Shown here piece by piece: positions 23,991 to 32,204 of a stretch of 34,042 nt of DNA. Location of the stretch: assembly GCF_947286155.1 (NCBI RefSeq), contig NZ_CAMYPD010000031.1, positions 1 through 34,042 of the forward strand, given 5' to 3'. Below the pieces are notes generated by a model that worked only from the letters and a program-made list of their open reading frames with translations, was not told the origin of the DNA and searched no databases. This stretch comes from an uncultured Tessaracoccus sp. (GTDB lineage Bacteria; Actinomycetota; Actinomycetes; Propionibacteriales; Propionibacteriaceae). Both the position numbers and the translations under genes were made by a program. Each line of letters starts with the position of its first letter. Position 1 is the first letter of the stretch.

Positions 23991-25376
23991 ATGTCCGCTT
24001 CATTCGTTGTTGTCGCTAATCGTTTGCCCGTTGATCGCGTCGTTCATGATGATGGATCCGTCGACTGGCGCACGTCGCCAGGCGGGCTCGTGACGGCCTT
24101 GGAGCCCGTGATGCGCAGCAAGGGTGGCGCCTGGGTAGGTTGGCACGGAGCCCCAGATGAAACGATCGAGGGGTTCGAGCACGACGGGTATGAGATCGTT
24201 CCGGTGGTGCTTGGGCAAACCGAGTACGAGGAGTACTACGAGGGCTTCTCCAATGCGACGTTGTGGCCGCTCTACCATGACACCGTCGCGTTCCCCGAGT
24301 TCCACCGCGAGTGGTGGGACGCGTATCAGAAGGTGAACCGACGTTTCGCCGACGAGGCCGCTGCTGTCGCTGCCGAAGGTGCGACCGTGTGGGTGCAGGA
24401 CTACCAGTTGCAGCTCGTGCCCCAGATGTTGCGGGAGCTCAGGCCTGATCTGAAGATCGGATTCTTCCTCCACATTCCCTTCCCACCAACCGAGATTTTT
24501 GCTCAGCTGCCGTGGCGCCGGCAGATCGTCGAAGGACTTCTCGGCGCTGACCTCGTCGGGTTCCAGGTGGAAGGCGGCGCCCAGAACTTCCTGCGGCTGG
24601 TGCGCAAACACACCGACCTCGCGGTGGAAGGCGACACGGTGCGCGTCGATGACGCCCACAGCTGCACCGCCAGGGCCTACCCCATTTCGATCGACTCGGA
24701 GGGCTTCGCTGCGCTGGCCGAATCTCCTGAAGCCGTGGAAGAAGCCGAACAGCTCCTCGACGACCTCGGGAACCCCAAGCACGTGTTCTTGGGCGTGGAC
24801 CGCCTCGACTACACGAAGGGCCTCCGACAGCGCATCCGGGCCATGGGTGAGCTATTCCGCGATGAGAGGCTCGACCCGCAAGAGACGGTGTATCTGCAGG
24901 TGGCAACACCGTCGCGTGAGCGTGTGAGCGAATACATGAAGCTGCGCGACGATATCGACCTGCTGGTGGGGCGCATCAACTCCCAGACGGGCGACGTCGG
25001 GCGCGCACCCATCGTGTACATGCACCGCGGGTTCCCTCGTCAGACGATGGCGGCCATGTACCGAATCGCCGACGTCATGCTCGTCACGCCACTGCGCGAC
25101 GGAATGAACCTCGTCGCCAAGGAATACGTGGCCTGCCATCCTGGCGACGGGGGCTCCCTCGTGCTGAGTGAGTTCGCCGGTGCCGCCAGCGAACTCGAGC
25201 AGGCCTACAGCGTGAACCCGTACGACCTCAACGGCATGAAGGACGTGTTCATGCGCGCACTCACTGACCCGTACGAGGAACGCGCGAAACGGATGCGGGC
25301 GTTGAAGGAACAGGTGTCGACCCACACCATCGAACGCTGGGCAGACTCCTTCCTCGGCGACCTTGCCGGGGTGTAG
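23991..25376 (+). CDS. otsA: Trehalose-6-phosphate synthase
   Basis: 461 residues, glycosyltransferase family 20. It joins glucose from UDP- or GDP-glucose to glucose-6-phosphate. Signatures include VVVANRLPVD and GGLVTALEP at the N-terminus, VWVQDYQLQLVPQML (the donor-site Asp is kept), IGFFLHIPFPP, FLGVDRLDYTKGL and TPLRDGMNLVAKEYVA. The ATG at 23991 has GGAGGAG directly upstream. Length and motifs are complete. With divergent otsB it makes the two-step OtsAB trehalose pathway. Confidence 0.96.
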   Translation: MSASFVVVANRLPVDRVVHDDGSVDWRTSPGGLVTALEPVMRSKGGAWVGWHGAPDETIEGFEHDGYEIVPVVLGQTEYEEYYEGFSNATLWPLYHDTVAFPEFHREWWDAYQKVNRRFADEAAAVAAEGATVWVQDYQLQLVPQMLRELRPDLKIGFFLHIPFPPTEIFAQLPWRRQIVEGLLGADLVGFQVEGGAQNFLRLVRKHTDLAVEGDTVRVDDAHSCTARAYPISIDSEGFAALAESPEAVEEAEQLLDDLGNPKHVFLGVDRLDYTKGLRQRIRAMGELFRDERLDPQETVYLQVATPSRERVSEYMKLRDDIDLLVGRINSQTGDVGRAPIVYMHRGFPRQTMAAMYRIADVMLVTPLRDGMNLVAKEYVACHPGDGGSLVLSEFAGAASELEQAYSVNPYDLNGMKDVFMRALTDPYEERAKRMRALKEQVSTHTIERWADSFLGDLAGV

Positions 25377-25551
25377 CAGCCCGCGTCACATTCGACTGAG
25401 CGCACACCAGATGCTGATTTCGGGCCTCCTGAGCCCTTTCCTTGAATCTAGAGTGCATCCAGTCGCGCAACATGGGTCGTATTCATAACCGGAGACAGCA
25501 AGCTCGCTGAGTGGACTCCTCGAAATCGCTGGAATTGAAAAACTCCAATCA

Positions 25552-25773
25552 TCAAATCTCGTGGCCACACCACGTACTGCGCCAGGCAGATTGGGCAGGC
25601 CATGAGTTCACTAGCTGGGAGATGCGCTGCGGGGAGACACGTAGCAGTTCACCAGCATCATGGACTGTCAATCCAAAGGCTCGAAGCTGCGATGTAACTT
25701 CTCGTGACTGCCGGGCAGCCAAACCGGTAGCGACCTGAGCTTGCGCAGCCGCACGTTGAGCCTCTGCGAGAGC
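25552..25773 (-). pseudogene. Remnant of an HTH antitoxin-like protein (HicB C-terminal type)
   Basis: A minus-strand frame between stops at 25774 and 25552 encodes about 73 residues without a start codon. It has an Ala/Gln-rich helix (AEAQRAAAQAQVATGLAARQ), then LRAFGLTVHDAGELLRVSPQRISQLVNS, a helix-turn-helix. I recognise the arrangement from C-terminal ends of HicB-like antitoxins in actinobacteria, where the domain recurs as a DNA-binding tail. The N-terminal part is missing and an in-frame TAA precedes it. No toxin gene is recognisable on either side, so it looks like a relic. Confidence 0.45.
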
Positions 25774-25830
25774 TTAAGCCGCTTGAATAGGCATTTACGC
25801 GTCATCACGACTGCAAGTCCAGCCCGTTAC

Positions 25831-26050
25831 CTTGTGAGTACCCCCCGATCGCCGGGGGTCTGGTCGCTCGGCTGGGTATGGCTTTGTTGCCCTGCCATCA
25901 ATGGTCCGGGGGGTGGTGCCGCCCGGTCGAGAGACACGCGTTGACCGCTGATAGGGACACGGCCCAGCATTGCTGAGGTCTATTCGTAACGTGGGTGCTG
26001 GCATCGGGTGTCGAGACTGCGGCCAGCGATGATGCCGACCCGAGGGGCTC
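25831..26050 (+). mobile_element. Possible left-end relic of an IS110-family element (non-coding)
   Basis: This GC-rich stretch has no plausible gene. It begins with a hairpin CCCCCG (25842-25847) / CGGGGG (25853-25858) and continues with further structured sequence. The layout resembles the long non-coding end of IS110 elements, which encodes a bridge RNA. The same-orientation transposase 3' end at 27239-27523 fits. The assignment rests on pattern memory and context, not on a match I can show. Confidence 0.35.
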
Positions 26051-26303
26051 ATCCCTACCCATCCGCGCCACCGCCATGAATCCCGCCGACGAAAATCATG
26101 CCCACGCCGAACACCTGGAGGACCACGGATTACCAGTCAAAAAAAACTCAAACATAGCTCCACCCTCCCAGCAGCATCTGACAGGAATCAGGAATGCTGC
26201 CTGGAACTCGGAGGGCCTGCCCCAACGGCTTCCCTCTAACGTCGTCAATTACGCACGACGTTGTGCGGTTGGTCAACCTGAGCGCCGGTTAACCCGCGCA
26301 GCA
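26051..26303. other. Intergenic stretch without recognisable gene
   Basis: About 250 bases between the suspected IS110 end and the four-helix membrane gene. Open frames here are short and have no family features. I see no tRNA, hairpin or repeat that I can support. Confidence 0.5.
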
Positions 26304-26720
26304 CTAGACCGTGGAGCGGCGATCGAGCAGCCAGATGATCGCGGCAAATATCGATGACGCCGCCAAGAACGGCGCAACCAGCCGACCAGCCCCCGAGACG
26401 AACCCTGCGGCATTGACGTCATAGCTGAACAGCAGCAGCAGGATCGCCGCGGCAATCCCCGGGATGACCAGCCAGCCGGGGACTCGTCCCCGGACGAGAC
26501 CCGCCGCCAGCCCCACCATCATCACGGTCCCGCAGATCAGCGAGAGGACTGGAACAACGTCGAGATAGACAAGGAGAAAGGGGTCGAACCATCGATGGGT
26601 CTCGAATCCCCGCCCTCCACCCTGAGCGCCGAAGGCGGTCGTATAGGTAGGGAGAATCATGAGCACGACTGCAACCGCGGCGGAGAGCAACGCTACTAGA
26701 ATCCCTATTGCTTTCTTCAT
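26304..26720 (-). CDS. Small four-helix membrane protein, unknown function
   Basis: 138 residues with four likely membrane helices: KAIGILVALLSAAVAVVLMI, LLVYLDVVPVLSLICGTVMM, VPGWLVIPGIAAAILLLLF and LVAPFLAASSIFAAIIWLL. The charge pattern (MKK at the start, DRRS at the end) suggests both ends are inside. The ATG lies four bases after the stop of the upstream C39-like gene, so the two probably formed an operon. No family recognised. It is intact although its partner gene is broken, so it may be newly orphaned or on the way to decay. Confidence 0.65.
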   Translation of the reverse strand: MKKAIGILVALLSAAVAVVLMILPTYTTAFGAQGGGRGFETHRWFDPFLLVYLDVVPVLSLICGTVMMVGLAAGLVRGRVPGWLVIPGIAAAILLLLFSYDVNAAGFVSGAGRLVAPFLAASSIFAAIIWLLDRRSTV

Positions 26721-26724
26721 TTCA

Positions 26725-27238
26725 TCATTTCAGCATAAAGTGCGTGTTTGTCGCCACGATCTCCGAGTTCAAAACGACCGCTTGCTTACCCTTATAGGTG
26801 TAGTGGACGATGTTGTGACCATCCTTCGACTTACCGTAAGCGACGACAGCGTGCTTCATGGTTTTTCCGTCAATGTAAGCATCCGGGAGTTCTCCGAACA
26901 GGATCACAGTCCGACCATTGTTAAGCGCCGAATTCACGTTGGTGCTGAGCCAGTTGTACCACGCCGTTGAACTCACCTTCACGCGGATGGCTGCGTGGTA
27001 TCCGATGCCATCGGCAACCGGGAGACCCATGACGCCATATCTCGTCCGTTACGGATCAAGTCCGCGAAGTCTGCACCAGAGACTGCCTTGATGTTGGTTC
27101 CAGAACAATGAGCTGCTGGGATCAAGATCTTTCCCTTGCGCGCGTGCCAGTAGCGCATCACGATCGTGGCCGCGATCCAGCCGCACCGTCCTTCCGCAGC
27201 GGTGTTGTGCAACACCGTGCAGCCGGTGATATAGCCGT
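26725..27238 (-). pseudogene. Papain-fold C39-like peptidase, truncated and frameshifted
   Basis: Two overlapping minus-strand frames join into one protein. The first holds EGRCGWIAATIVMRYWH, the Cys motif of C39-like peptidases. The second, after a one-base slip near 27031-27035, continues with MGLPVADGIGYHAAI, KTMKHAVVAYGKSKDGHNIV (likely catalytic His) and ends at 26725. The N-terminal part, with any signal peptide, is replaced at about 27235 by IS110 transposase sequence on the other strand. The gene is thus probably inactive. It lies directly upstream of the four-helix membrane gene. Confidence 0.6.
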
Positions 27239-27523
27239 AGCTCGGGATCCGGAACCTCGATCCCTGGAGAGTTCCCCGCACGCTCGGGCAACAAGCGGTT
27301 GAAAAACGCGCTGTTCTACTCCGCCTGGGTCGCCTCGCACTCGGACCCGATCTCCAAGGCCTAGTACGATCGCAAGCGCGCCGAGGGCAAGCGCCACAAC
27401 ACCGCCGTGATCTGCCTGGCCCGCCGCCGCTGCAACGTCATCTTCGCGATGTTCCAACACAGCACTTACTACCAGCCAACAACCACCACCCCTACACCCG
27501 AGCCAGCCACACTCGCAGCTTGA
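27239..27523 (+). pseudogene. IS110-family transposase, 3' remnant with internal stop
   Basis: The plus frame reads SSGSGTSIPGEFPARSGNKR, then LKNALFYSAWVASHSDPISKA, a TAG stop at 27362-27364, then YDRKRAEGKRHNTAVICLAR, RRCNVIFAMFQ and a TGA at 27521. This is the C-terminal Transposase_20 domain of IS110 transposases, including the conserved GNK.LK.ALF and YYDRKRAEGK blocks. The DEDD catalytic N-terminal domain is absent. The bases after the stop (TTGACTCAGAACATAGGGAT) look like the element's right end. Confidence 0.75.
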
Positions 27524-27628
27524 CTCAGAACATAGGGATCCCCCTTACATTCAAGTAAAGAGCAGCAGATGCGAGGTTGGGAATCGGACTCGCTCCATCT
27601 CATCCATACGTGCCTGCCCCAATATGCC

Positions 27629-27666
27629 CAGCGGCCCGGCTAAGCTTTGTGCCTAGCCGGGCCGCT
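27629..27666 (-). terminator. Strong hairpin downstream of tRNA-Asn
   Basis: CAGCGGCCCGGCTA (27629-27642) and TAGCCGGGCCGCTG (27653-27666, within one base) form a perfect 14-bp stem around an 11-base loop. It begins five bases past the tRNA 3' end on the minus strand, as expected of its terminator. Confidence 0.75.
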
Positions 27667-27670
27667 GCAC

Positions 27671-27745
27671 TGGCTCCCCGGACTGGATTCGAACCAGTAA
27701 CCCTTCGATTAACAGTCGAATGCTCTGCCGTTGAGCTACCAGGGA
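27671..27745 (-). tRNA. tRNA-Asn (anticodon GUU)
   Basis: A complete cloverleaf on the minus strand: acceptor TCCCTGG/CCGGGGA, D-arm, anticodon loop CTGTTAA with GTT, T-arm CTGG-TTCGAATC-CAG, discriminator G and encoded CCA. It borders the decayed accessory patch at 25.4-27.6 kb. tRNA genes are frequent integration targets, but I found no duplicated tRNA 3' end in the patch. Confidence 0.95.
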
Positions 27746-27808
27746 ATGGTGGCGTAACCACGCGAGGAATAACGATAGCAGGCCTCCCGCGAGGACGCCA
27801 AACGCTGC

Positions 27809-28294
27809 TCAAACCAGCCCGTACTCGGCCTTCAGACGATCAGTTTCCTCTACGACCAACGCGGCCGTCATCGGATCGGTGAGACGCGCACCACCACTGG
27901 GCACAGCGAAGAACTGGAGCTGCTCGTCCGCGCCGAGCGATCGACGAACGATGATCCTCACCTCGCCGGGATCGAGGTCGTGCTGCACGGACCCTACCGT
28001 CGACGCCTGCACCCGCTCTTGGAACAGCATCGGGAGTTGTCCGGGACGCTCGAGGCTCGCCTCGTAGGCTTCACCGTGCATGTCTGTCCACCGAAAGATC
28101 CCCTTTTCGGCACGCCAGCTTCCGCGCTCTACCTCGTGCCAGCCCATGGCGACCCATTCCCCGTCGCGCTTGACCGCAATCTTATCGACGGTGCCTACGA
28201 CGACCGGTTGCCCATCGGCGTCCCTGCCCTGCGCCAGAATCTTGGCCCGAGGGCCGAGGGCCGTCGCGAAGTCTTGGTCTATGCGTGCCGTCAT
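27809..28294 (-). CDS. Conserved hypothetical protein
   Basis: 161 residues from the ATG at 28294. Another ATG at 28303 adds three residues; AGGA lies eight bases before 28294. The sequence alternates beta-strand-like segments (VVGTVDKIAVKRDGEWVAMGWHEVERGSWRAEKG) with a C-terminal helix (MTAALVVEETDRLKAEYGLV), and has no membrane helix or signal peptide, so it is a soluble cytoplasmic protein. I do not recognise the family. It is divergent from the sigma-like gene across about 110 bases. Confidence 0.75.
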   Translation of the reverse strand: MTARIDQDFATALGPRAKILAQGRDADGQPVVVGTVDKIAVKRDGEWVAMGWHEVERGSWRAEKGIFRWTDMHGEAYEASLERPGQLPMLFQERVQASTVGSVQHDLDPGEVRIIVRRSLGADEQLQFFAVPSGGARLTDPMTAALVVEETDRLKAEYGLV

Positions 28295-28402
28295 GCAATC
28301 CATCCTGCACCATGTGGACAAAAAAGTGTTGTCCGTTGCTTGTGCAAAAGTTCCTGTGGAGAACTGAGCGCGGCGCCTGTCGAGCGTGGTTCGGTGTGTT
28401 CC

Positions 28403-29137
28403 ATGATTACTCTGCCTGATTTCGACATGACCCCCGACGAACAACGCCTCCTGACGCTCGCCGTCGCCACCATCGAGCCGGCATATGCCCTCGTGCGCCT
28501 GGCCCCCACCAGTCTCGTGTGCTGGCAGGCCATCGTCATCGGCCTCGCCGCCGAACGCAGGCTCTGGGAAGGCAATCTCCGTCTCGTCTACAGCATCGCC
28601 TATGACGCCCACCGACGCGGCAACGGCGACTTCGAGGAGCTCTTCCAAGAGGGCTGCCTGGCCCTCCAGCGTGCGATCCGCAGATTCCGCCCCGAGCTCG
28701 GATTCCGGCTTTCCACCTACGCCCACGACTCCATCGTGCGCCACGTACGCCACCACGCCGACCCTGGCCAGTACGTCTTCGATTCCAGGCACTTCAAGCG
28801 GGTTCGCCACCTCGCCCTGGAAGACAAGGCGCCGGAGCAGGTCAGCATGGCGACGATGGCCCGTCGCGTGAATCCCGAGGTACTCGACCGGATGGCGGAC
28901 CCCGTCGACGCGTACGAGGAGATCCACGAGCAGAACATGGATTTCCTCGAGCTCCTCCCCGAGCTGCACGCAGACCTGCTGCGGCGACGCTTCGGCCTCG
29001 ACGGCCCCGTGTGGAGCCAGTCGGAACTCGCTGCGGACCTCGGCGTGTCCACCTCCACGATCTCGAGATGGGAGCAACGCGCACTCGAGCAAGCCCACCA
29101 ACTCCTCACCGCTGACCGCATGCTCAAGGTGGCCTAA
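28403..29137 (+). CDS. Divergent sigma-70 family factor
   Basis: 244 residues. A sigma region 2 core is visible at about 50-115: LWEGNLRLVYSIAYDAHRRG, DFEELFQEGCLALQRAIRRF and LGFRLSTYAHDSIVRHVRHH. Region 4 is LPELHADLLRRRFGLDG, then SQSELAADLGVSTSTISRWE and QRALEQAHQLL, a plausible -35-binding HTH. Region 1.1 is absent and region 3 is poorly conserved. Tyr-Trp-Trp of the -10 recognition helix is replaced (STYAHDSI), so promoter choice should differ. The ATG at 28403 is one choice; an in-frame GTG lies at 28394. No anti-sigma gene is adjacent. It converges on dnaG with a four-base gap. Confidence 0.8.
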   Translation: MITLPDFDMTPDEQRLLTLAVATIEPAYALVRLAPTSLVCWQAIVIGLAAERRLWEGNLRLVYSIAYDAHRRGNGDFEELFQEGCLALQRAIRRFRPELGFRLSTYAHDSIVRHVRHHADPGQYVFDSRHFKRVRHLALEDKAPEQVSMATMARRVNPEVLDRMADPVDAYEEIHEQNMDFLELLPELHADLLRRRFGLDGPVWSQSELAADLGVSTSTISRWEQRALEQAHQLLTADRMLKVA

Positions 29138-29141
29138 TGGC

Positions 29142-30965
29142 CTAGCTGAGACCCACCTGCTGCAAGCGCTTCCGCGCCATCTCCAGCTCGGTGAGCTCCG
29201 CGAACTTCTGGCGATACCCCGCCTCATTCTTCGTCGGATCGGTGCGCTGCAATTTCGACTTCAAATCGTCGATCTGCCTCGACACCCGGCGAAGCTGCAG
29301 CCGCGACGAATGCACCAGGGAGTACTGCTCGTCGGGCTCGCGCCACAACGGTTCTACCAGCAGCGCGACCATCAGCTGAGCCGTATTCTCCGACGGCGCC
29401 TCCTCACGCAACCGCGTTTCCCAGTCGTCGCCGAACGGAACCCGTCGGATCAACGTCATCACCGCCACGTAGCCAGGGTGGGTGAAGTCGTCGGGCTGCA
29501 CGCCGTTCCAGTCGGTGTCGAAGGTGGTCGGGTGTTGCAACATGAGCTTGAGCGCGTCGCGTTCGAGCCTCAGTGAGCGATCATTCGGATCGGGCCACCC
29601 GTCGTCCCGCGGCCGGCGAGCCGGAGGCGCTTCCTCATACGCCGGCTCGCTCTGGCGCCGACGCTGCACCTCGCGGCGGACATCGTCGACGTCCATGCCT
29701 AAGATGCCGGCAAGATCGCGCAAATACTGCCCGACGAGGGACTGGTCGCGGATCGAAGTGACGAGCTCCCCCGCTTCGCGCGCGGCCCCCAAGCGTCCTT
29801 CGGCGCGGTCGAGGTCGTAGCGTCGGGCGATGTTCTCCATCACGAATCGGTACAGCGGAATGCGCGTGGCGACGAGCTCCCGCACCGCCGCATCGCCGGA
29901 CTGCATGCGCAAATCGCACGGGTCCAGCCCCGTCGGTTCCACCGCCACGTAGGTTTGGGCGACGAAGTTGTGGTCGCCCTTGAAGACCTTGAGCGCCGCA
30001 GCTTGCCCGGCGGCGTCGCCGTCGAAGGTGAAGATGACCTCGCCGTGCAGGCCATCCTGTGTGCCGAGCAGGCGCTGCAGCACGCGGGCGTGGTCGTCGC
30101 CGAACGCCGTTCCGCAGGATGCGACGGCGGTCTCCACCCCAGCGATATGGGCGGCCATCACGTCGGTGTAGCCCTCGACGATCACTGCCTGCGACCGCTT
30201 ACCGATCTCTCTGCGGGCGAGATCGAGCCCGTAGAGCACCTGCGATTTCTTGTAGACGGGGGTCTCCGGCGTGTTGATGTACTTGGCGGGGAGGCGATCG
30301 TCGTCGTAAATCCGCCTGGCGCCGAACCCCAGCACCGATTGGGCGGAATCGCGGATGGGCCACAGCACTCGCCCGGCGAAAAAATCTCTGCCGAAGTCGC
30401 GGATGAGGCCGGCGGCCTTGAGCGTTTCGTCGTCGAATCCTTGTGCCCGCAACGCCTGACGCAGCGCGTAGCCGCTCTTCGGCGCATAGCCGATCTTGAA
30501 GTGCTGGGCGTGCTCGCGGGTGAAGCCACGGCCGTCGAGGAATACGCGCCCGGCAACGCCTTCCGGGGATTCCAGTTGCTGCGCGAAGAAGTCTTCGGCC
30601 GCGGCGTTGGCCTCCAAAATGCGCTTTCGCAAACCTGGCGCCTGCGCGGGTTGCCCGTCGTCTTCCATGACGAGTTCGACGCCGTAGCGGTCGGCCAACA
30701 TCTGCACCGCTTCGAGGAACGAGAGGTTCTGATTGCGCTGCAGGAACGTGATGACATCTCCGCCTTCACCGCAACCAAAGCAGTAGAAGAAGCCTCGCGC
30801 AGGGGTGACGTGGAAGCTGGGCGTCTTCTCGTCGTGGAATGGGCACAGGCCCTTCAACGACCCGCTGCCGGCATTGCGCAGCATGACGTATTCGCCGATG
30901 ATTTCGTCGATCCGGGCGCGCTCGCGAACCTTCGCGATGTCTTCTTCCCTGATCCGGCCAGCCAC
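29142..30965 (-). CDS. dnaG: DNA primase
   Basis: About 607 residues. The CHC2 zinc finger uses Cys41, His44, Cys62 and Cys65 (CPFHDEKTPSF, then YCFGCGEGGD). The TOPRIM core shows VIVEGYTDVMAAH and FTFDGDAAGQAA. It makes RNA primers at the replication fork. An upstream ATG at 30974 and a further one at 31013 are in frame. I chose the GTG at 30965 because VAGRIREEDIAKVRERARID aligns with the usual actinobacterial DnaG start and a TAAAAT -10 box ends seven bases before it. The customary upstream neighbour dgt is displaced by an insertion. Confidence 0.95.
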   Translation of the reverse strand: MAGRIREEDIAKVRERARIDEIIGEYVMLRNAGSGSLKGLCPFHDEKTPSFHVTPARGFFYCFGCGEGGDVITFLQRNQNLSFLEAVQMLADRYGVELVMEDDGQPAQAPGLRKRILEANAAAEDFFAQQLESPEGVAGRVFLDGRGFTREHAQHFKIGYAPKSGYALRQALRAQGFDDETLKAAGLIRDFGRDFFAGRVLWPIRDSAQSVLGFGARRIYDDDRLPAKYINTPETPVYKKSQVLYGLDLARREIGKRSQAVIVEGYTDVMAAHIAGVETAVASCGTAFGDDHARVLQRLLGTQDGLHGEVIFTFDGDAAGQAAALKVFKGDHNFVAQTYVAVEPTGLDPCDLRMQSGDAAVRELVATRIPLYRFVMENIARRYDLDRAEGRLGAAREAGELVTSIRDQSLVGQYLRDLAGILGMDVDDVRREVQRRRQSEPAYEEAPPARRPRDDGWPDPNDRSLRLERDALKLMLQHPTTFDTDWNGVQPDDFTHPGYVAVMTLIRRVPFGDDWETRLREEAPSENTAQLMVALLVEPLWREPDEQYSLVHSSRLQLRRVSRQIDDLKSKLQRTDPTKNEAGYRQKFAELTELEMARKRLQQVGLS

Positions 30966-30972
30966 GCCTGCC

Positions 30973-30978
30973 ATTTTA
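30973..30978 (-). promoter_or_regulatory. dnaG: -10 box of a likely leaderless dnaG promoter
   Basis: TAAAAT on the minus strand, one mismatch from the consensus, ends seven bases before the GTG at 30965. No convincing -35 is seen at 16-18 bases. Confidence 0.5.
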
Positions 30979-31170
30979 GCCGCCCCGCCAGCGACGAAGG
31001 CCACCGGTATCATGCGACAATCCTGCCCAGCGTTTCTACTCCCCTATATCGTTACGACGTCGTCCGAGGTGTCACCGTCGGCGGCATCACAGTGTTTTTG
31101 TACACCCCTGAGACAGTGATGATGACCCACAGAAGTTACACACCCGGGAGTCACCACCACTGTTCCACAT

Positions 31171-31269
31171 CTATGTATCGCGATTGTTATTCCTCCTTTT
31201 AAGGAAAATAAATATCCAGGTTACGAGAACAACAAATATTATTATTGCTATTAATTCCCATGGATTCAT
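31171..31269 (-). CDS. 32-residue single-helix membrane peptide
   Basis: A short minus-strand frame encodes MNPWELIAIIIFVVLVTWIF followed by IFLKRRNNNRDT. It has a hydrophobic helix of about 18 residues flanked by a short outside head and a basic tail, which places the C-terminus inside by the positive-inside rule. It starts about 16 bases after the stop of the decayed secreted-protein gene, in the same AT-rich DNA, so they were probably co-transcribed. A small membrane peptide beside a secreted protein could be an immunity, anchor or toxin peptide. There is no direct evidence and the ribosome site is weak. Confidence 0.45.
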   Translation of the reverse strand: MNPWELIAIIIFVVLVTWIFIFLKRRNNNRDT

Positions 31270-31285
31270 GCTTCTATACCATCTC

Positions 31286-32036
31286 TCAGGACATGCCACG
31301 AGTTGTAGTAAGCTTTATCCCGGTACCCTGGTTGACTTGAAGCCAGTAGACACTGGTTCCAGCTACCGGTATATCTGTGTTAAAATGACACGTGAGTCTC
31401 GCTTTAGAGGAGCTGACTCGATCCAAGGCAAGGCTACTTAGAACCCCAACGCCAGAACATTGACCTCCATAATACCTATCAATTGTCCCCGGCCCACCAT
31501 TATTCTGTGTAACATTAAAGAAGAATGATAGACTTCTAATTCCCCATGAAGTGCTAGCCTTACATTCCATCATAACACTTCGATAACGGCTACTACTCAT
31601 CGTTCTACATCATGAAACACCCAGAGGCCTAGCTGTATTGCCTTGGTCGCCTCTCTCCAAATGCTCCAGAACTAAGGAATTCTGTCTATCGCTAAAGGAA
31701 CCACTCCCATAAAAACTTGGAGCTTCTGTCCTCACGATTGACCCATCAGCAAACTCATCGATGGTTATTCGACGCCCATTGGTGTCATTTACCCTTGATG
31801 TCACTGGATACTCTCCCGGTTTTAATGAATCCGGAATACCCCCTTCTTGCATCTTCTTTTCCAATGAGCTTATAGCATCCTTTCCGACATTATTAGCCTG
31901 AAAAAAGTTTTCAGTTGAAATATTTCTGCTGGGCTAAGCCCTTCTTTATTGATAGTATCAGCTTGCGCAGTTGAGCTTACCCCTAAGCATGTGAGAGCTA
32001 CTACCATACCGAAAATAAAAAAGGTATTCGTTTCAC
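31286..32036 (-). pseudogene. AT-rich secreted-protein gene, frameshifted and stopped
   Basis: Three minus-strand frames join into one protein. A GTG at 32036, with GGAGG just upstream, starts VKRIP. Gaining one base in the following T6 run continues into FFIFGMVVALTCLGVSSTAQA, a signal peptide with a clear AxA site. A second one-base slip near 31920 leads to a STENFFQANNVGKDAI and SLEKKMQEGGIPDSL region. An in-frame TGA at 31610-31612 interrupts GVS-*-CRTMSSSRY, after which the frame stays open to 31286. The C-terminal domain has two further cysteines (MMECKAS, YYGGQCSGVG, CHFNTD). Base composition is far more AT-rich than the flanks, a sign of transfer. Confidence 0.6.
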
Positions 32037-32204
32037 TGTTCCTCCATCTGTCATGCGCTCCATTACGCATACATGGATCATACACTAGGAGGGGGGCAAG
32101 CCGTTGAATAGTCGACGAGACTCACATGTAGTCCCGGGATGCCAGGGGCCGTGCCTCACAGGTTTTTCCCTGCGAAATGGCTGGAGTGGTGGCGATCATG
32201 GGGT

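Noticed and set aside
25386..25568. 60-codon minus-strand frame overlapping the antitoxin relic as its toxin
   Set aside because: It has no toxin motif, no ribosome site and an irregular composition.
27671..27745. tRNA-Asn as attachment site of an integrated island
   Set aside because: There is no integrase gene and no second copy of the tRNA 3' end in the accessory patch.
29955..31202. Plus-strand open frame of 415 codons opposite dnaG
   Set aside because: It is antisense to the well-supported dnaG and shows no recognisable domain.
31610..31612. In-frame TGA before a Cys codon as selenocysteine
   Set aside because: The same gene has two frameshifts and lies in decayed DNA. I see no selenocysteine-insertion hairpin and no known selenoprotein domain, so a nonsense mutation is simpler.
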